From NCBI RefSeq assembly GCF_018324205.1, contig NZ_AP023356.1, forward strand, positions 5,438,001 through 5,502,000: a stretch of 64,000 nt of DNA, read 5' to 3'. Numbering within the stretch: the stretch's first letter is position 1; every line of letters begins with the position of its first letter. Below, piece by piece: positions 53,281-62,850 of this stretch. The notes beneath the pieces are model-generated. The model had not been told where the DNA came from. It did no database searches and saw nothing but the letters and a program-made list of their open reading frames with translations. The stretch is from Actinoplanes ianthinogenes. GTDB taxonomy: Bacteria; Actinomycetota; Actinomycetes; Mycobacteriales; Micromonosporaceae. A program made the position numbers and the translations under genes.

Positions 53281-54402
53281 ATGCGTGACGTAGTGGAGAT
53301 CGGCCTCGGTAAGACCGCCCAGCGCGGTTACCACCTGGATGACATCGCGATCGTGCCGAGCCGCCGGACCCGGGACGTCGACGACGTCTCGACCGAGTGG
53401 AAGCTCGACGCGTACCCGTTCAAGATCCCCTGCGTCGCGCATCCCTCGGATGCCACCCAGAGCCCGGACTCGGTCATCGCCCTGGGCCGCCTCGGCGGCC
53501 TGGGGGTGCTCAACGCCGAGGGCCTGTGGACGCGCTACGAGGACCCGACCAAGATCCTCGAGGAGCTCGCCTCGCTGGACGAGGAGGCGGACGCCACCAA
53601 GCGGCTCCAGGAGGTCTACTCCGAGCCGATCAAGCCGGAGCTGATCGGCGAGCGGGTCCGCCAGATCCGCGAGGGTGGTGTCACCGTGGCGGTCCGGGTG
53701 TCCCCGCAGCACACCCTGGCGCTCGCCCCGGTGATCCTGGACGCCGGGGTGGACCTGCTGGTCATCCAGGGCACCCTGGTCTCGGCCGAGCACGTCTCCA
53801 CCACCGACGAGCCGCTGAACCTCAAGGAGTTCATCGCCGACCTCGACCTGCCGGTCATCGTCGGCGGCTGCACCGACTACAAGACCGCCCTGCACCTGAT
53901 GCGCACCGGCGCGGCCGGCGTGATCGTCGGCGTCGGCGCGGACGAGTGGTCGACCACCGACACGGTGCTCGGCATCCGGGTGCCGATGGCCACCGCGATC
54001 GCCGACGCGGCCGCGGCCCGCCGGGACTACCTGGACGAGACCGGTGGGCGTTACGTGCACCTGATCGCCGACGGCGGCATCGCCACCTCCGGCGACATCG
54101 CCAAGGCGATCGGCTGCGGCGCCGACGCGGTGATGCTGGGCGAGCCGCTGTCGCTGGCCGAGGGCGCGCCGGCCGGTGGCGCCTGGTGGCACTCGGCGGC
54201 CAGCCACCCGGCCCTGCCGCGCGGTGGTTTCTGCATCGCCGGTGAGCCGGACGGGTCGCTGGAGCAGTTGCTCTACGGCCCGGCGGACCGGCCGGACGGG
54301 CAGCTGAACCTGTTCGGTGGCCTGCGCCGGGCGATGGCCAAGTGCGGTTACCGCGACGTCAAGGAGTTCCAGAAGGTCGCTCTGGTCCTCGACCGAGCTT
54401 AA
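53281..54402 (+). CDS. guaB3: GuaB3-family IMP dehydrogenase-related protein
   Basis: A 373-residue TIM-barrel protein of the GuaB3 type (MRDVVEIGLGKTAQRGYHLDDIAIVPSRRTRD-like start). CBS domains are absent. The loop that carries the catalytic cysteine in GuaB reads GVGADEWSTTDTVLG here, without cysteine. The cofactor-side motif [27 protein letters not shown] is intact. It follows guaB in one operon, as in mycobacteria. Ligand binding or a regulatory role is possible; activity is not assigned. The long-hairpin element B follows its TAA. Confidence 0.9.
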   Translation: MRDVVEIGLGKTAQRGYHLDDIAIVPSRRTRDVDDVSTEWKLDAYPFKIPCVAHPSDATQSPDSVIALGRLGGLGVLNAEGLWTRYEDPTKILEELASLDEEADATKRLQEVYSEPIKPELIGERVRQIREGGVTVAVRVSPQHTLALAPVILDAGVDLLVIQGTLVSAEHVSTTDEPLNLKEFIADLDLPVIVGGCTDYKTALHLMRTGAAGVIVGVGADEWSTTDTVLGIRVPMATAIADAAAARRDYLDETGGRYVHLIADGGIATSGDIAKAIGCGADAVMLGEPLSLAEGAPAGGAWWHSAASHPALPRGGFCIAGEPDGSLEQLLYGPADRPDGQLNLFGGLRRAMAKCGYRDVKEFQKVALVLDRA

Positions 54403-54403
54403 T

Positions 54404-54523
54404 TGCTCCGCTTCGCTCCGCGGCAAAACGCCTGATAACCGGTGACGAGGCAGGCGAGTTTCCGCCACCCGCAAACCCCGCGGGCGTCGGAAACTCGCTT
54501 GCCTCGTCACCGGCGGCGTTTTG
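54404..54523 (+). repeat. Long-hairpin element, copy B
   Basis: It starts directly after the guaB3 stop with GCTCCGCTTCGCTCCGCGG, then CAAAACGCC (54424-54432) pairing with GGCGTTTTG (54515-54523). Nested stems are CCGGTGACGAGGCA (54439-54452) with the arm at 54500-54513, and GCGAGTTTCCG (54454-54464) with CGGAAACTCGC (54488-54498). The innermost stem is CCCGC (54468-54472) with GCGGG (54480-54484), loop AAACCCC. Lead, outer arms, first stem half and loop match copy A. Confidence 0.92.
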
Positions 54524-54559
54524 CGGGCTACGGGGTGAGGCGTGGTGGCCGGGCGACGG

Positions 54560-55948
54560 TCAGGGGGTCGGCGGCCTGGTGGTGCCGTAGAGCCAGGACT
54601 GGAAGAAGTCGTTGAGGTCCTTTCCGGACAGTTGTTCAGCGGTGGTGATCATGGCGGCGGTGTCGGCGTTGCCGTCTCGGTGTTCGGTGGTCCAGGTCTT
54701 GAGCAGCGTGAAGAAGGCGTCGTCGCCGATGGTTTTGCGGAGCGCGTGCACGGTCAGTGCCCCGCGCTCGTAGACGGCCGCGCCGAAAAGGCGTTCCGGC
54801 CCGGGGTCGCCGGCCGGCTGCCGCCAGTCGGTCGAGGCGTACGACTGCTCGAACCGCCGCTGCACACTCTCCCCGCCCGAGTGCTCGGTCCAGAGCCACT
54901 CGGCGTACGTCGCGAACCCCTCGTTGAGCCAGATGTCCTCCCACCGGTGCAGCGCCACGCTGTCGCCGAACCACTGGTGGGCCAGCTCGTGCGCGACCAC
55001 CCCGGGGTTGGTCTCGTCGCCGTTGAAGAACGTGGGGCCGTACACCGGGCGGGACTGGGTCTCCAGGGCGTACCCGATCCGGTTGTCGGTGACCACCACC
55101 CCGCCGTTCGCGTCGAACGGGTAGGGCCCGAAGACGCTCGCCAGGTAGTCGGTGATCTGCCCGGTCATCGCCAGCGACCGGGCCGCCGGGCCGGTGGCCG
55201 GCATCGACTCGGGCACCGCGATGATCATCGGCTTGCCGTTGTGGGTGCTGGTGCTGATCCGGTACTGGCCGATCACCACGGTGGACAGATAGCTGGCCAT
55301 CGGCGAGCGCTCGGCCCACCGCCAGGTCGTCCAGCCGTCCCTGGTGTCGCGCTTGCCGGGGACCCCGTTGCTGAGCACCTCGAGTCCGTCCGGGACGGTC
55401 ATCGCCAGGCTCAGGGTGGCCTTGTCGGACGGGTGGTCGTTGACCGGGTACCAGGTGCTGGCCGACTCGGGCTGGCCGAGCGCGATCCCGCCGTCGGTGG
55501 TCTTGATCCAGCCCCCGTTGCCGAGCGCCTTGTTCTCCAGCTGGCCCGGCACGCCGGCGTAGTCCACCACGACGGTGAAGCGCCGCCCGTCCGGGATGCC
55601 GGTGGCCGGGGTGACGACCAGCTCGTCGCCGTCGGCGCTGCCGCTCGCCGCCGCACCGTCCACAGTGATCCGCGACGCGGTCAGGTGGGCCAGGTCGAAA
55701 TTCAGCCGGGAGAGGTTCTGGGTGGCCGTCGCGGTGATCGTGGCGCGGCCGCCGAGCTGCCCGGTCGCCGGGTCGTAACGCAGGTCGAGGTCGTAGCCGG
55801 CGACGTCGTACCCGCCGTTGCCGTACCTGGGGAAATACGGGTCGCCGGCCCCATCCGCGCCGGGCTTGAAGCCCGGCGCGGAGTCCGCTGTGCAGGCCCC
55901 GGTGACCAGCAGCAGGGCGAGCGCCGGCAGTAAACCCCGTCGTGTCAT
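54560..55948 (-). CDS. M1-family zinc metallopeptidase lipoprotein
   Basis: A 462-residue lipoprotein precursor with lipobox cysteine C19 (LLVTGAC). It has an M1 N-terminal beta domain (GYDLDLRYDPATGQLGG) and the catalytic motif VVAHELAHQWFGD followed by WLNEGFATYAEWLW. The usual aminopeptidase GxMEN motif is not obvious; the matching region reads GGVVVTDNRIGYALE. At this length it has only the N-terminal and catalytic domains. It lies 27 bases after the LCP gene on the same strand. Confidence 0.92.
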   Translation of the reverse strand: MTRRGLLPALALLLVTGACTADSAPGFKPGADGAGDPYFPRYGNGGYDVAGYDLDLRYDPATGQLGGRATITATATQNLSRLNFDLAHLTASRITVDGAAASGSADGDELVVTPATGIPDGRRFTVVVDYAGVPGQLENKALGNGGWIKTTDGGIALGQPESASTWYPVNDHPSDKATLSLAMTVPDGLEVLSNGVPGKRDTRDGWTTWRWAERSPMASYLSTVVIGQYRISTSTHNGKPMIIAVPESMPATGPAARSLAMTGQITDYLASVFGPYPFDANGGVVVTDNRIGYALETQSRPVYGPTFFNGDETNPGVVAHELAHQWFGDSVALHRWEDIWLNEGFATYAEWLWTEHSGGESVQRRFEQSYASTDWRQPAGDPGPERLFGAAVYERGALTVHALRKTIGDDAFFTLLKTWTTEHRDGNADTAAMITTAEQLSGKDLNDFFQSWLYGTTRPPTP

Positions 55949-55975
55949 ACGCCGAGGTTATGACGGCCGCGCCGG

Positions 55976-57088
55976 TCAGCCTTTGTTGACCATTTTCGGG
56001 TGTGCCTTCAGGTACGCGGCGGCCTTGCCCTTGGCGATCGCGCTGAGGAAGCCGCGAGCCTCCGCGTCGAGCTGCTCACCGAGGTAGCCGCTGCCGCTGC
56101 CGACCCCGCTGCCGTTCAGCTGCACCATGGTGAGGCCGGCCGGTTGCAGGTCACGCAGGGCGTACGCGTACTCCACCGGCCGCCGCCCGCCCACCGTGAC
56201 CAGCATCTTGCCGAGCGCGGTGATCACCGACTCCAGCTTGGCCGCGTCGCTGAGGTTCCCGCTGAGCGCCTTGGCGAGGATCGCCTTGACCATCTGCCGC
56301 TGGTGCCTCTGCCGGTCGTAGTCCCCGTTCGGCAGGCCGTAGCGCTGCCGGGCGTAGTCGATCGCCTGCCAGCCGGTCAGGTGCCGCTTGCCCGGCAGGT
56401 ACACCGCTTGCGGGCCGACGTAGTCGCTGCCGACCAGCTTGCGCGCCGTGCCGTCCGGCCGGCGGTGCTTCGACTTCACCTTCTGGTCGATGGTGAGGTC
56501 GATCCCGCCGAGCTTGTCGACCAGCTTGTCCAGGCCACCGAAGTTGAGGATGGCGCCGGCCTGGATCGTCTTGATCCCGGTGTAGTTGCTGATCGTCTTG
56601 GCCAGCAGCTCGTACCCGTTCGGGATGTTCTTGGTCTTCTTGCCCGGCACCCGGGAGCCGTACGCCATCGCCTCGGTGATCTTGTACTTGCCGCCGCGGA
56701 AGCCGGACTTCTTGAAGGCCGGGATCTGCACCCGCAGGTCGCGGGGGAGCGAGTAGAGGTAACCGGACTTCAGGCCCGGTTCCACGTGCAACAGCATGAT
56801 CGCGTCGGAGTGCGTCTGCCAGTCCGGGATGCTGACCCGGGTGTCCACCCCGACCAGCAGCAGGTCCAGCGGGCCGTCGATGTCCGCCCCGGGTGACGGC
56901 GCCGGGGGCGTCGACGGGCTGGGCGTGGTCTCCAGCACCGGCGCCGAACCGGACGGCGTGGCCGCGCCGGTCGGGGCCGACTCCGGGCTGGTGGAGCCGC
57001 GATTGACCGCGATGGCCACGCCGACGCCGGCGAGCACGGCGAGCACCACCCCGGCGATCACCGCCCATGTGATCTTGCTGTTCCGCAT
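55976..57088 (-). CDS. LytR-CpsA-Psr (LCP) family glycopolymer ligase
   Basis: A 370-residue protein with an N-terminal span (about 9-27), a Pro/Ser/Thr-rich linker (28-70) and an LCP domain: LLLVGVDTR, HSDAIMLLHVEP, YSLPRDLRVQIP, GGIDLTIDQKV and AIDYARQRYGLPNGDYDRQRHQR. LCP enzymes attach wall polymers from lipid carriers to peptidoglycan. It is first in the pair with the M1 peptidase and is divergent from the subtilase. Confidence 0.93.
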   Translation of the reverse strand: MRNSKITWAVIAGVVLAVLAGVGVAIAVNRGSTSPESAPTGAATPSGSAPVLETTPSPSTPPAPSPGADIDGPLDLLLVGVDTRVSIPDWQTHSDAIMLLHVEPGLKSGYLYSLPRDLRVQIPAFKKSGFRGGKYKITEAMAYGSRVPGKKTKNIPNGYELLAKTISNYTGIKTIQAGAILNFGGLDKLVDKLGGIDLTIDQKVKSKHRRPDGTARKLVGSDYVGPQAVYLPGKRHLTGWQAIDYARQRYGLPNGDYDRQRHQRQMVKAILAKALSGNLSDAAKLESVITALGKMLVTVGGRRPVEYAYALRDLQPAGLTMVQLNGSGVGSGSGYLGEQLDAEARGFLSAIAKGKAAAYLKAHPKMVNKG

Positions 57089-57232
57089 AGCGGAACCCTA
57101 GAGGACGGCTGTGGCGTGCTCAATGCCCCGAGATCTCGCCCACTGGAAGTGGTCTTGCGAAATCAAAGATCACCAGTACGCTGGCCGGGCGATTCGCCGG
57201 TTCGCGGCATCGCCCACGGGGAGGCACTGCTC

Positions 57233-59065
57233 ATGAACCGTACAGCCCGGCGGTGGACCGTCGGACTTCTCTCCGCTGCTCTGATCACGGTCGCCGGTGG
57301 TGTCGCCGGCACGGCCGAGGCTGCGGCGGATTCCCTTCCGGTACGCCTTCTGGTCGGGCTCAAGCCCGGCTATGACGCCACCGCCCGGATGTCCACGCTC
57401 GCCAAGCTCGGACTGCAGGGCGCCGAGGCGAAGGGGCACGCGCGCAACTCGCTGCTGGCCGAACTGGGGGCCAAGTCCCTCAGCGTGCCGAGCGCGCAGG
57501 TGCAGCTGACCCTCGCGGCGCTGCGGCGGGACCCGGCGGTGGCGTACGCGCAGGTCGACATCCAGCGGCACCTCACCGAGGTCGCCGCCCCCAACGACAC
57601 CCTGTACGCCGACGGGCACCAGCCCGAGCTCGCCCAGATCAGGGTGCCGGACGCCTGGCAGGCCACCACCGGCTCGGACGCGGTCACCATCGCGGTGGTG
57701 GACAGCGGGGTGAACCCGGTCGGCGACCTGGCCGACAAGGTGCTCCCCGGCTTCGACTTCTTCAACTACGACAACGACCCGGCCGACGACGGGAAGTTCC
57801 CGCACGGCACCGTGGTCTCCTCGCTGATCGCGGGTAGCGCCGACAACGGCACCGGCCTGGCCGGCGTCTGCTGGAAGTGCCGGATCCTGCCGGTCAAGGT
57901 GATGGGCGCGGACGGCTCGGGCTACGACTCGGACATCGCCCAGGGCATCCTGTACGCGGTCAACCACGGCGCGCAGATCATCAACATGTCGCTCGGCGGT
58001 TACCAGTACGACCAGGTGCTCGCCTCCGCGGTCGCCTACGCCAACGCCCGCGGGGTGCTGGTGGTGGCCTCGGCCGGCAACGAGAACACCGCGCGCAAGT
58101 CGTACCCGGCGGCGCTCCCGGACGTGCTCTCGGTCGGCGGCACCAACACCCGGGTCGGCGGCAACTCGAGGGTCTACTTCTCGAACTACTCGACCGACTG
58201 GGTGGACGTGGCGGCTCCGGCCATCACGGCCGGCATGTGGGGCGACGGCACCTACTGCTACGACACCACCGACACCGCCGGCCCGTGCCGGTTCATCGAC
58301 CGCAACGGCGTCAGCCAGTACATGGTGCAGGGCACCTCGTTCTCGTCGCCGCTGGTCGCCGGCGTGGCCGGGCTGATCAAGTCGGCGCACCCGGAGTACA
58401 CCGGCTGGGGCCTGCAGCGGGCGATCACCAGCTCGGCCGTCCAGTCCGGCACCAAGTGGACGAAGTACGGCCTGGTCGACGCGGCCGTCGCGCTGACCCG
58501 CGGCACCGACACCATCAAGCCGACCGTCACCGGGATCTCGCCGGGGCAGTGGGCCAAGGTGCACGGCACGGTCGCGATCACGCCGCTCGGCCTCAAGGAC
58601 GACTGGTCCGGCATCGGCGCGGTGCAGCTCTACGTCGGTGGCCAGTACCACAGCTGGTCGTACACCGGCCCGTCGTTCGCGCCGAAGCTGAACACCGCCG
58701 GCAAGAACGGTCCGATCACCGTCCAGCTGCGGGTCTGGGACAAGGGCGGCAACTTCGTCTGGTCCGGCACCCGCACGCTGATGGCCGACAACATCAAGCC
58801 GAAGGTCTCGGTCACCTCGTGGCCGAAGAACAAGGCGAAGGTGAAGGGCACCGTCACGGTCAAGGCCAAGGCCAGTGACGCCTCCGGGATCAGCAAGGTC
58901 CAGCTGCTGGTCAACGGCAAGGTGGTGGCGACCGACTACAAGGCCGGCTACAAGCTGACCTTCAAGGTCAGCAAGCAGAAGAAGACCATGAAGGTCAAGG
59001 TCCGCGTGTACGACAAGGCGGGCAACTACACGACGAGCTCCATCCGTACGTACACCCGCGCCTGA
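57233..59065 (+). CDS. Secreted subtilisin-like serine peptidase (S8) with Ig-like C-terminal domains
   Basis: A 610-residue precursor. A signal peptide (to about 30), an I9-like propeptide (RLLVGLKPGYDATARMSTLAKLG) and a catalytic domain are present: Asp in IAVVDSGVNPV, His in FPHGTVVSSLIAG and Ser in GTSFSSPLVAGVAGL. Two Ig-like domains follow (about 425-520 and 525-610), the last very Lys-rich (KNKAKVKGTVTVKAKASD). Cys pairs CWKC and CYD...CRF are likely disulfides. ATG 57233 has GGGGAGG upstream. The basic tail could hold the enzyme on the wall. A terminator follows. Confidence 0.94.
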   Translation: MNRTARRWTVGLLSAALITVAGGVAGTAEAAADSLPVRLLVGLKPGYDATARMSTLAKLGLQGAEAKGHARNSLLAELGAKSLSVPSAQVQLTLAALRRDPAVAYAQVDIQRHLTEVAAPNDTLYADGHQPELAQIRVPDAWQATTGSDAVTIAVVDSGVNPVGDLADKVLPGFDFFNYDNDPADDGKFPHGTVVSSLIAGSADNGTGLAGVCWKCRILPVKVMGADGSGYDSDIAQGILYAVNHGAQIINMSLGGYQYDQVLASAVAYANARGVLVVASAGNENTARKSYPAALPDVLSVGGTNTRVGGNSRVYFSNYSTDWVDVAAPAITAGMWGDGTYCYDTTDTAGPCRFIDRNGVSQYMVQGTSFSSPLVAGVAGLIKSAHPEYTGWGLQRAITSSAVQSGTKWTKYGLVDAAVALTRGTDTIKPTVTGISPGQWAKVHGTVAITPLGLKDDWSGIGAVQLYVGGQYHSWSYTGPSFAPKLNTAGKNGPITVQLRVWDKGGNFVWSGTRTLMADNIKPKVSVTSWPKNKAKVKGTVTVKAKASDASGISKVQLLVNGKVVATDYKAGYKLTFKVSKQKKTMKVKVRVYDKAGNYTTSSIRTYTRA

Positions 59066-59079
59066 CGCTGCGCGACATC

Positions 59080-59109
59080 GAGGGGCCGGTCGGTGACGAC
59101 CGGCCCCTC
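59080..59109 (+). terminator. Terminator after the subtilase gene
   Basis: A perfect 12-bp stem GAGGGGCCGGTC (59080-59091) and GACCGGCCCCTC (59098-59109), loop GGTGAC, 14 bases after the stop. Confidence 0.8.
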
Positions 59110-59148
59110 ATCGCATTCGGCCCCGGCGGCCGTCGGTAAACTCGCCGG

Positions 59149-60696
59149 GTGAGTACCCCGCGTCCCGTCCTCGTCGTCGACTTCGGCGCCCAGTACGCCC
59201 AGCTGATCGCCCGCCGGGTCCGTGAGGCCCGCGTCTACTCCGAGATCGTCCCGCACTCGATGCCGGTGGCCGAGATGCTGGCCAAGAACCCCGCCGCGAT
59301 CATCCTGTCCGGCGGCCCGTCCAGCGTCTACGAGCCGGGCGCGCCCACGCTCGAGGCCGGGCTTTTCGACAGCGACGTGCCGGTCTTCGGCATCTGCTAC
59401 GGCTTCCAGGCGATGGCCCAGGCGCTCGGCGGCACCGTCGCGCACACCGGCTCCCGGGAGTACGGGCGGACCCTGCTCGCCGCCCAGGGCGGCACCCTGC
59501 TCCGCGACCTCCCGGCCGACCTGCCGGTCTGGATGAGCCACGGCGACAGCGTCGCGGTGGCCCCGGCCGGCTTCGCGGTCACCGCGTCCACCCCGGGCGC
59601 CCCGGTCGCCGCCTTCGAGGACCTCACCGCCAAGCGGGCCGGCGTGCAGTTCCACCCCGAGGTGGCGCACACCGAGCAGGGCCAGGAGATGCTCAAGCGC
59701 TTTCTGTACGACATCGCCGGCATCGAGCCCACCTGGACGCCCGGCAACATCATCGAGGACCAGGTCGCCCTGATCCGCGAGCAGGTGGGGGACAAGCAGG
59801 TCATCTGCGGTCTCTCCGGCGGCGTCGACTCGGCGGTCGCCGCGGCCCTGGTGCACAAGGCGATCGGCGACCAGCTCACCTGCGTCTTCGTCGACCACGG
59901 CCTGCTGCGCGCGGGCGAGCGCGAGCAGGTGGAGAAGGACTACGTCGCCGCCACCGGCATCCGGCTCGTGGTCGTCGACGCGGAGGAGCAGTTCCTCGGG
60001 CACCTCAAGGACGTCACCGACCCGGAGCAGAAGCGGAAGATCATCGGCCGCGAGTTCATCCGGACGTTCGAGGCCGCGGCCCGTGACCTGGACGCCGAGC
60101 GGCACATCGAGTTCCTGGTGCAGGGCACCCTGTACCCGGACGTGGTGGAGTCCGGCGGCGGCACCGGCACGGCCAACATCAAGTCGCACCACAACGTCGG
60201 CGGTCTCCCCGACGACCTCCAGTTCGCGCTGATCGAGCCGCTGCGCACGCTGTTCAAGGACGAGGTGCGCGCGCTCGGCGCCGAGCTCGGCCTGCCCGAG
60301 GCGATGGTCCAGCGGCACCCGTTCCCGGGTCCCGGCCTGGCCATCCGGATCATCGGCGCGGTCGACCGGGATCGGCTGGACATCCTGCGCCAGGCCGACC
60401 TGATCGCCCGTGAGGAGCTGACCGCCGCCGGTCTCGACCGCGACGTCTGGCAGTTCCCGGTGGTCCTGCTGGCCGACGTGCGCAGCGTCGGCGTGCAGGG
60501 CGACGGCCGCACCTACGGCCACCCGGTGGTGCTGCGCCCGGTCTCCTCGGAGGACGCGATGACCGCCGACTGGTCCCGCTTGCCGTACGACGTGATTGCC
60601 ACGATCTCGAACCGGATCACCAACGAGGTCCGGGAGATTAACCGGGTGGTGCTGGACGTCACGAGCAAGCCGCCGGGCACCATCGAGTGGGAGTGA
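59149..60696 (+). CDS. guaA: GMP synthase (glutamine-hydrolysing)
   Basis: A 515-residue enzyme that aminates XMP to GMP. The GATase domain has catalytic C83 in [11 protein letters not shown] and [10 protein letters not shown]. The ATP-pyrophosphatase P-loop is [15 protein letters not shown], and the C-terminal dimerisation domain ends [12 protein letters not shown] 59149 begins [23 protein letters not shown], the correct family start. It completes the guanine branch with guaB upstream. Confidence 0.98.
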   Translation: MSTPRPVLVVDFGAQYAQLIARRVREARVYSEIVPHSMPVAEMLAKNPAAIILSGGPSSVYEPGAPTLEAGLFDSDVPVFGICYGFQAMAQALGGTVAHTGSREYGRTLLAAQGGTLLRDLPADLPVWMSHGDSVAVAPAGFAVTASTPGAPVAAFEDLTAKRAGVQFHPEVAHTEQGQEMLKRFLYDIAGIEPTWTPGNIIEDQVALIREQVGDKQVICGLSGGVDSAVAAALVHKAIGDQLTCVFVDHGLLRAGEREQVEKDYVAATGIRLVVVDAEEQFLGHLKDVTDPEQKRKIIGREFIRTFEAAARDLDAERHIEFLVQGTLYPDVVESGGGTGTANIKSHHNVGGLPDDLQFALIEPLRTLFKDEVRALGAELGLPEAMVQRHPFPGPGLAIRIIGAVDRDRLDILRQADLIAREELTAAGLDRDVWQFPVVLLADVRSVGVQGDGRTYGHPVVLRPVSSEDAMTADWSRLPYDVIATISNRITNEVREINRVVLDVTSKPPGTIEWE

Positions 60697-60719
60697 CGCC
60701 CAGTAGTGGATCAATCGCC

Positions 60720-60741
60720 CAGGGCGGCTAAATCTGCCCTG
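60720..60741 (+). terminator. Short hairpin after guaA
   Basis: CAGGGCGG (60720-60727) pairs with CTGCCCTG (60734-60741), loop CTAAAT, one G-T pair, 24 bases after the guaA stop. Confidence 0.45.
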
Positions 60742-60827
60742 AGCTGCGGTTACTTAGCGCGATTCAACTGTCAGGAACCCGACAGTCGGCCTGGATTAGT
60801 AACATAATCCGGGCAGAATGCCGCTTC

Positions 60828-61775
60828 GTGACCCCCGCACTGGAACCGCTCCGCAGGATCGCCGCCTACGCCGTCGCGACCGACGACGAGGGCCGCGTCC
60901 TCCTGGTCCGGGCATCGGCCAAATCCGGGACCCCCGGAGTCTGGTCGCTGCCCGGCGGCGCCGTCGACCACGGCGAAGATCCCAACCACACCGTCGTCCG
61001 CGAGACCGCGGCGGAGACCGGCCTCTCCGTCGCGGTCACCGGGCTGCGTGACGTCCTGGCCGACATGCGCTCGCTGCCGCACCGAGGCGTCACCATCCAC
61101 ACCGACCGGCTGATCTACTCCGTGTCGGTCCGCGGCGGCAACCTCATCGACCGGGTCGGCCACCCCACCGACCTGGCGCGCTGGCACACCCTGGACGAGG
61201 CCGAGCGGCTGAAACTGCGCCCGTTCGCCGCCGAGGCGCTCGGGCTCAGCGCCGCCTCCGCCGACCTGCGCCCCGACGTGCCGCCGACCTTCCCGTCCTT
61301 CTATGCCTACGAGGGGCCGGACGGGCTGCACCGGGCGCAGCGCTTCGCGGCGTACGCGATCGCCACCGACCCGCACGACAACCTGCTGCTCACCCGGATC
61401 GCCCCGGGTTACCCCGGCGGTGGCCGCTGGCACCTGCCCGGCGGCGGCACCGACTACGGCGAGCAGCCCGGCCCGGCGCTGATCCGCGAGCTGGTCGAGG
61501 AGACCGGGCAGCAGGGCCGGATCATCGAGCTGCTCGGCGTGGCCAGCCACCGCGACGCCGCCTCGCTGGGCCCGGAGGGCTACCCGATCGACTGGCACGG
61601 CGTCCGCGCGTTCTACCGGGTCGTGGTGGACCACCCCACCGAGGTGACCATCCACGACGTCGGCGGATCCACCGACGACGCCCGCTGGATGCCACTCAAG
61701 GACGTCGCCGCGCTCGCCCCCGACCAGCTCACCGAGGTGACAGCCGACGCGCTCCGGGCGGCCGGGCTAATCTAG
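60828..61775 (+). CDS. Tandem double-Nudix hydrolase 1
   Basis: A 315-residue protein made of two Nudix domains. In the first (about 8-150) the Nudix box reads GGAVDHGEDPNHTVVRETAAETGL, with Ala in place of the first Glu of the EE pair. In the second (about 172-310) it reads GGGTDYGEQPGPALIRELVEETGQ, with the metal-binding REx2EE intact. The second domain is therefore the likelier active one. GTG 60828 begins the protein. The neighbouring gene has the same two-domain layout, so the pair arose by duplication. Substrate is unknown. Confidence 0.88.
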   Translation: MTPALEPLRRIAAYAVATDDEGRVLLVRASAKSGTPGVWSLPGGAVDHGEDPNHTVVRETAAETGLSVAVTGLRDVLADMRSLPHRGVTIHTDRLIYSVSVRGGNLIDRVGHPTDLARWHTLDEAERLKLRPFAAEALGLSAASADLRPDVPPTFPSFYAYEGPDGLHRAQRFAAYAIATDPHDNLLLTRIAPGYPGGGRWHLPGGGTDYGEQPGPALIRELVEETGQQGRIIELLGVASHRDAASLGPEGYPIDWHGVRAFYRVVVDHPTEVTIHDVGGSTDDARWMPLKDVAALAPDQLTEVTADALRAAGLI

Positions 61776-61780
61776 GGCCC

Positions 61781-62671
61781 GTGAAGATCAGGAGGGTGGC
61801 GGCGTACGGCGTGTGCCGTGCCGCCGACGGCAGCGTCCTGCTCACCCGCGGATCGGACCTCAGCTCGTACCCGGGTGTCTGGTCGCTGCCCGGCGGTGGG
61901 GTGGAGCACGGCGAGCACCCGGCCGACGCGGTCGTCCGGGAGTTCGCCGAGGAGACCGGCCTGACCGTCGGCGTCACCGGTGTCCGGGGCGTGACCGCCG
62001 ACGTCGTCGCCCATCCGGACGGGCCGGCCGAGCACACCGACCGGATCTTCTACGACGTCACGATCACCGGCGGTGAGCTGCGCCCGGAGACGGACGGCAC
62101 CACCGACCTGGCCGAGTGGGTGCCGTCCGCCGCGGTGGCCGGCCTGCCGCTGCTGCCGTTCACCGCGCGGGCGCTGGGTGTCCCGTTCGCCGCGCCCGCC
62201 GAGGCGCCGGTCGACGACGAGCCGGTGCACCGGACCGGCCCGGTGCAGCGCTTCGGGGCGTACGGGCTGGTCACCGACCCGGACGGGCGGATCCTGCTGG
62301 CCCGGATCAGCGAGGGCTTCCCGGGTGGCGGCCGCTGGCACCTGCCCGGCGGGGGCACCGACTACGGCGAGACCCCGGAGCAGGCCCTGATCCGCGAGCT
62401 CTACGAGGAGACCTCGCAGATCGGCCGGCTGGACGGGCTGATCAGCGTCGGGCACCGCTACGACCCGGCCGCCCTCGGTCCCGAGGGGGTCCCGATGGAC
62501 TGGCACGTGATCCGGGTGGTGTACCGCGTACGCGTGGACGATCCGGTCCCCGCCACGGTCACCGAGGCGGCCGGCGGATCCACCGACCGGGCGTCCTGGT
62601 TCACCCCCGCTGAGGTCGCCGAACTGCCGCTGACCGAACTGGCCCAGGAGTCACTCGCGGACGCGGGCTAA
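61781..62671 (+). CDS. Tandem double-Nudix hydrolase 2
   Basis: A 296-residue paralogue of the previous gene, starting 5 bases after its stop. The first Nudix box, GGGVEHGEHPADAVVREFAEETGL, is complete. The second, GGGTDYGETPEQALIRELYEETSQ, keeps the metal residues but has Ser where the box usually has Gly. GTG 61781 is the start. The two genes are surely co-transcribed and could form heteromers. Confidence 0.88.
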   Translation: MKIRRVAAYGVCRAADGSVLLTRGSDLSSYPGVWSLPGGGVEHGEHPADAVVREFAEETGLTVGVTGVRGVTADVVAHPDGPAEHTDRIFYDVTITGGELRPETDGTTDLAEWVPSAAVAGLPLLPFTARALGVPFAAPAEAPVDDEPVHRTGPVQRFGAYGLVTDPDGRILLARISEGFPGGGRWHLPGGGTDYGETPEQALIRELYEETSQIGRLDGLISVGHRYDPAALGPEGVPMDWHVIRVVYRVRVDDPVPATVTEAAGGSTDRASWFTPAEVAELPLTELAQESLADAG

Positions 62672-62850
62672 AATCGTCCGGAGGAATAACGCGACGGCTA
62701 CGTCGTTACAGGTAAGACGCGAAGCGGCCCGTCACACAGCGCAACCAGATGAACTCTCGCCAAGGCCGCCGCGCTGTGCGATGGTGTAACCCGCAATTTC
62801 GCCGGGCTCAAGGAAGACGCCGGTGACCACGAACTCCATGGAGGAAGCAC

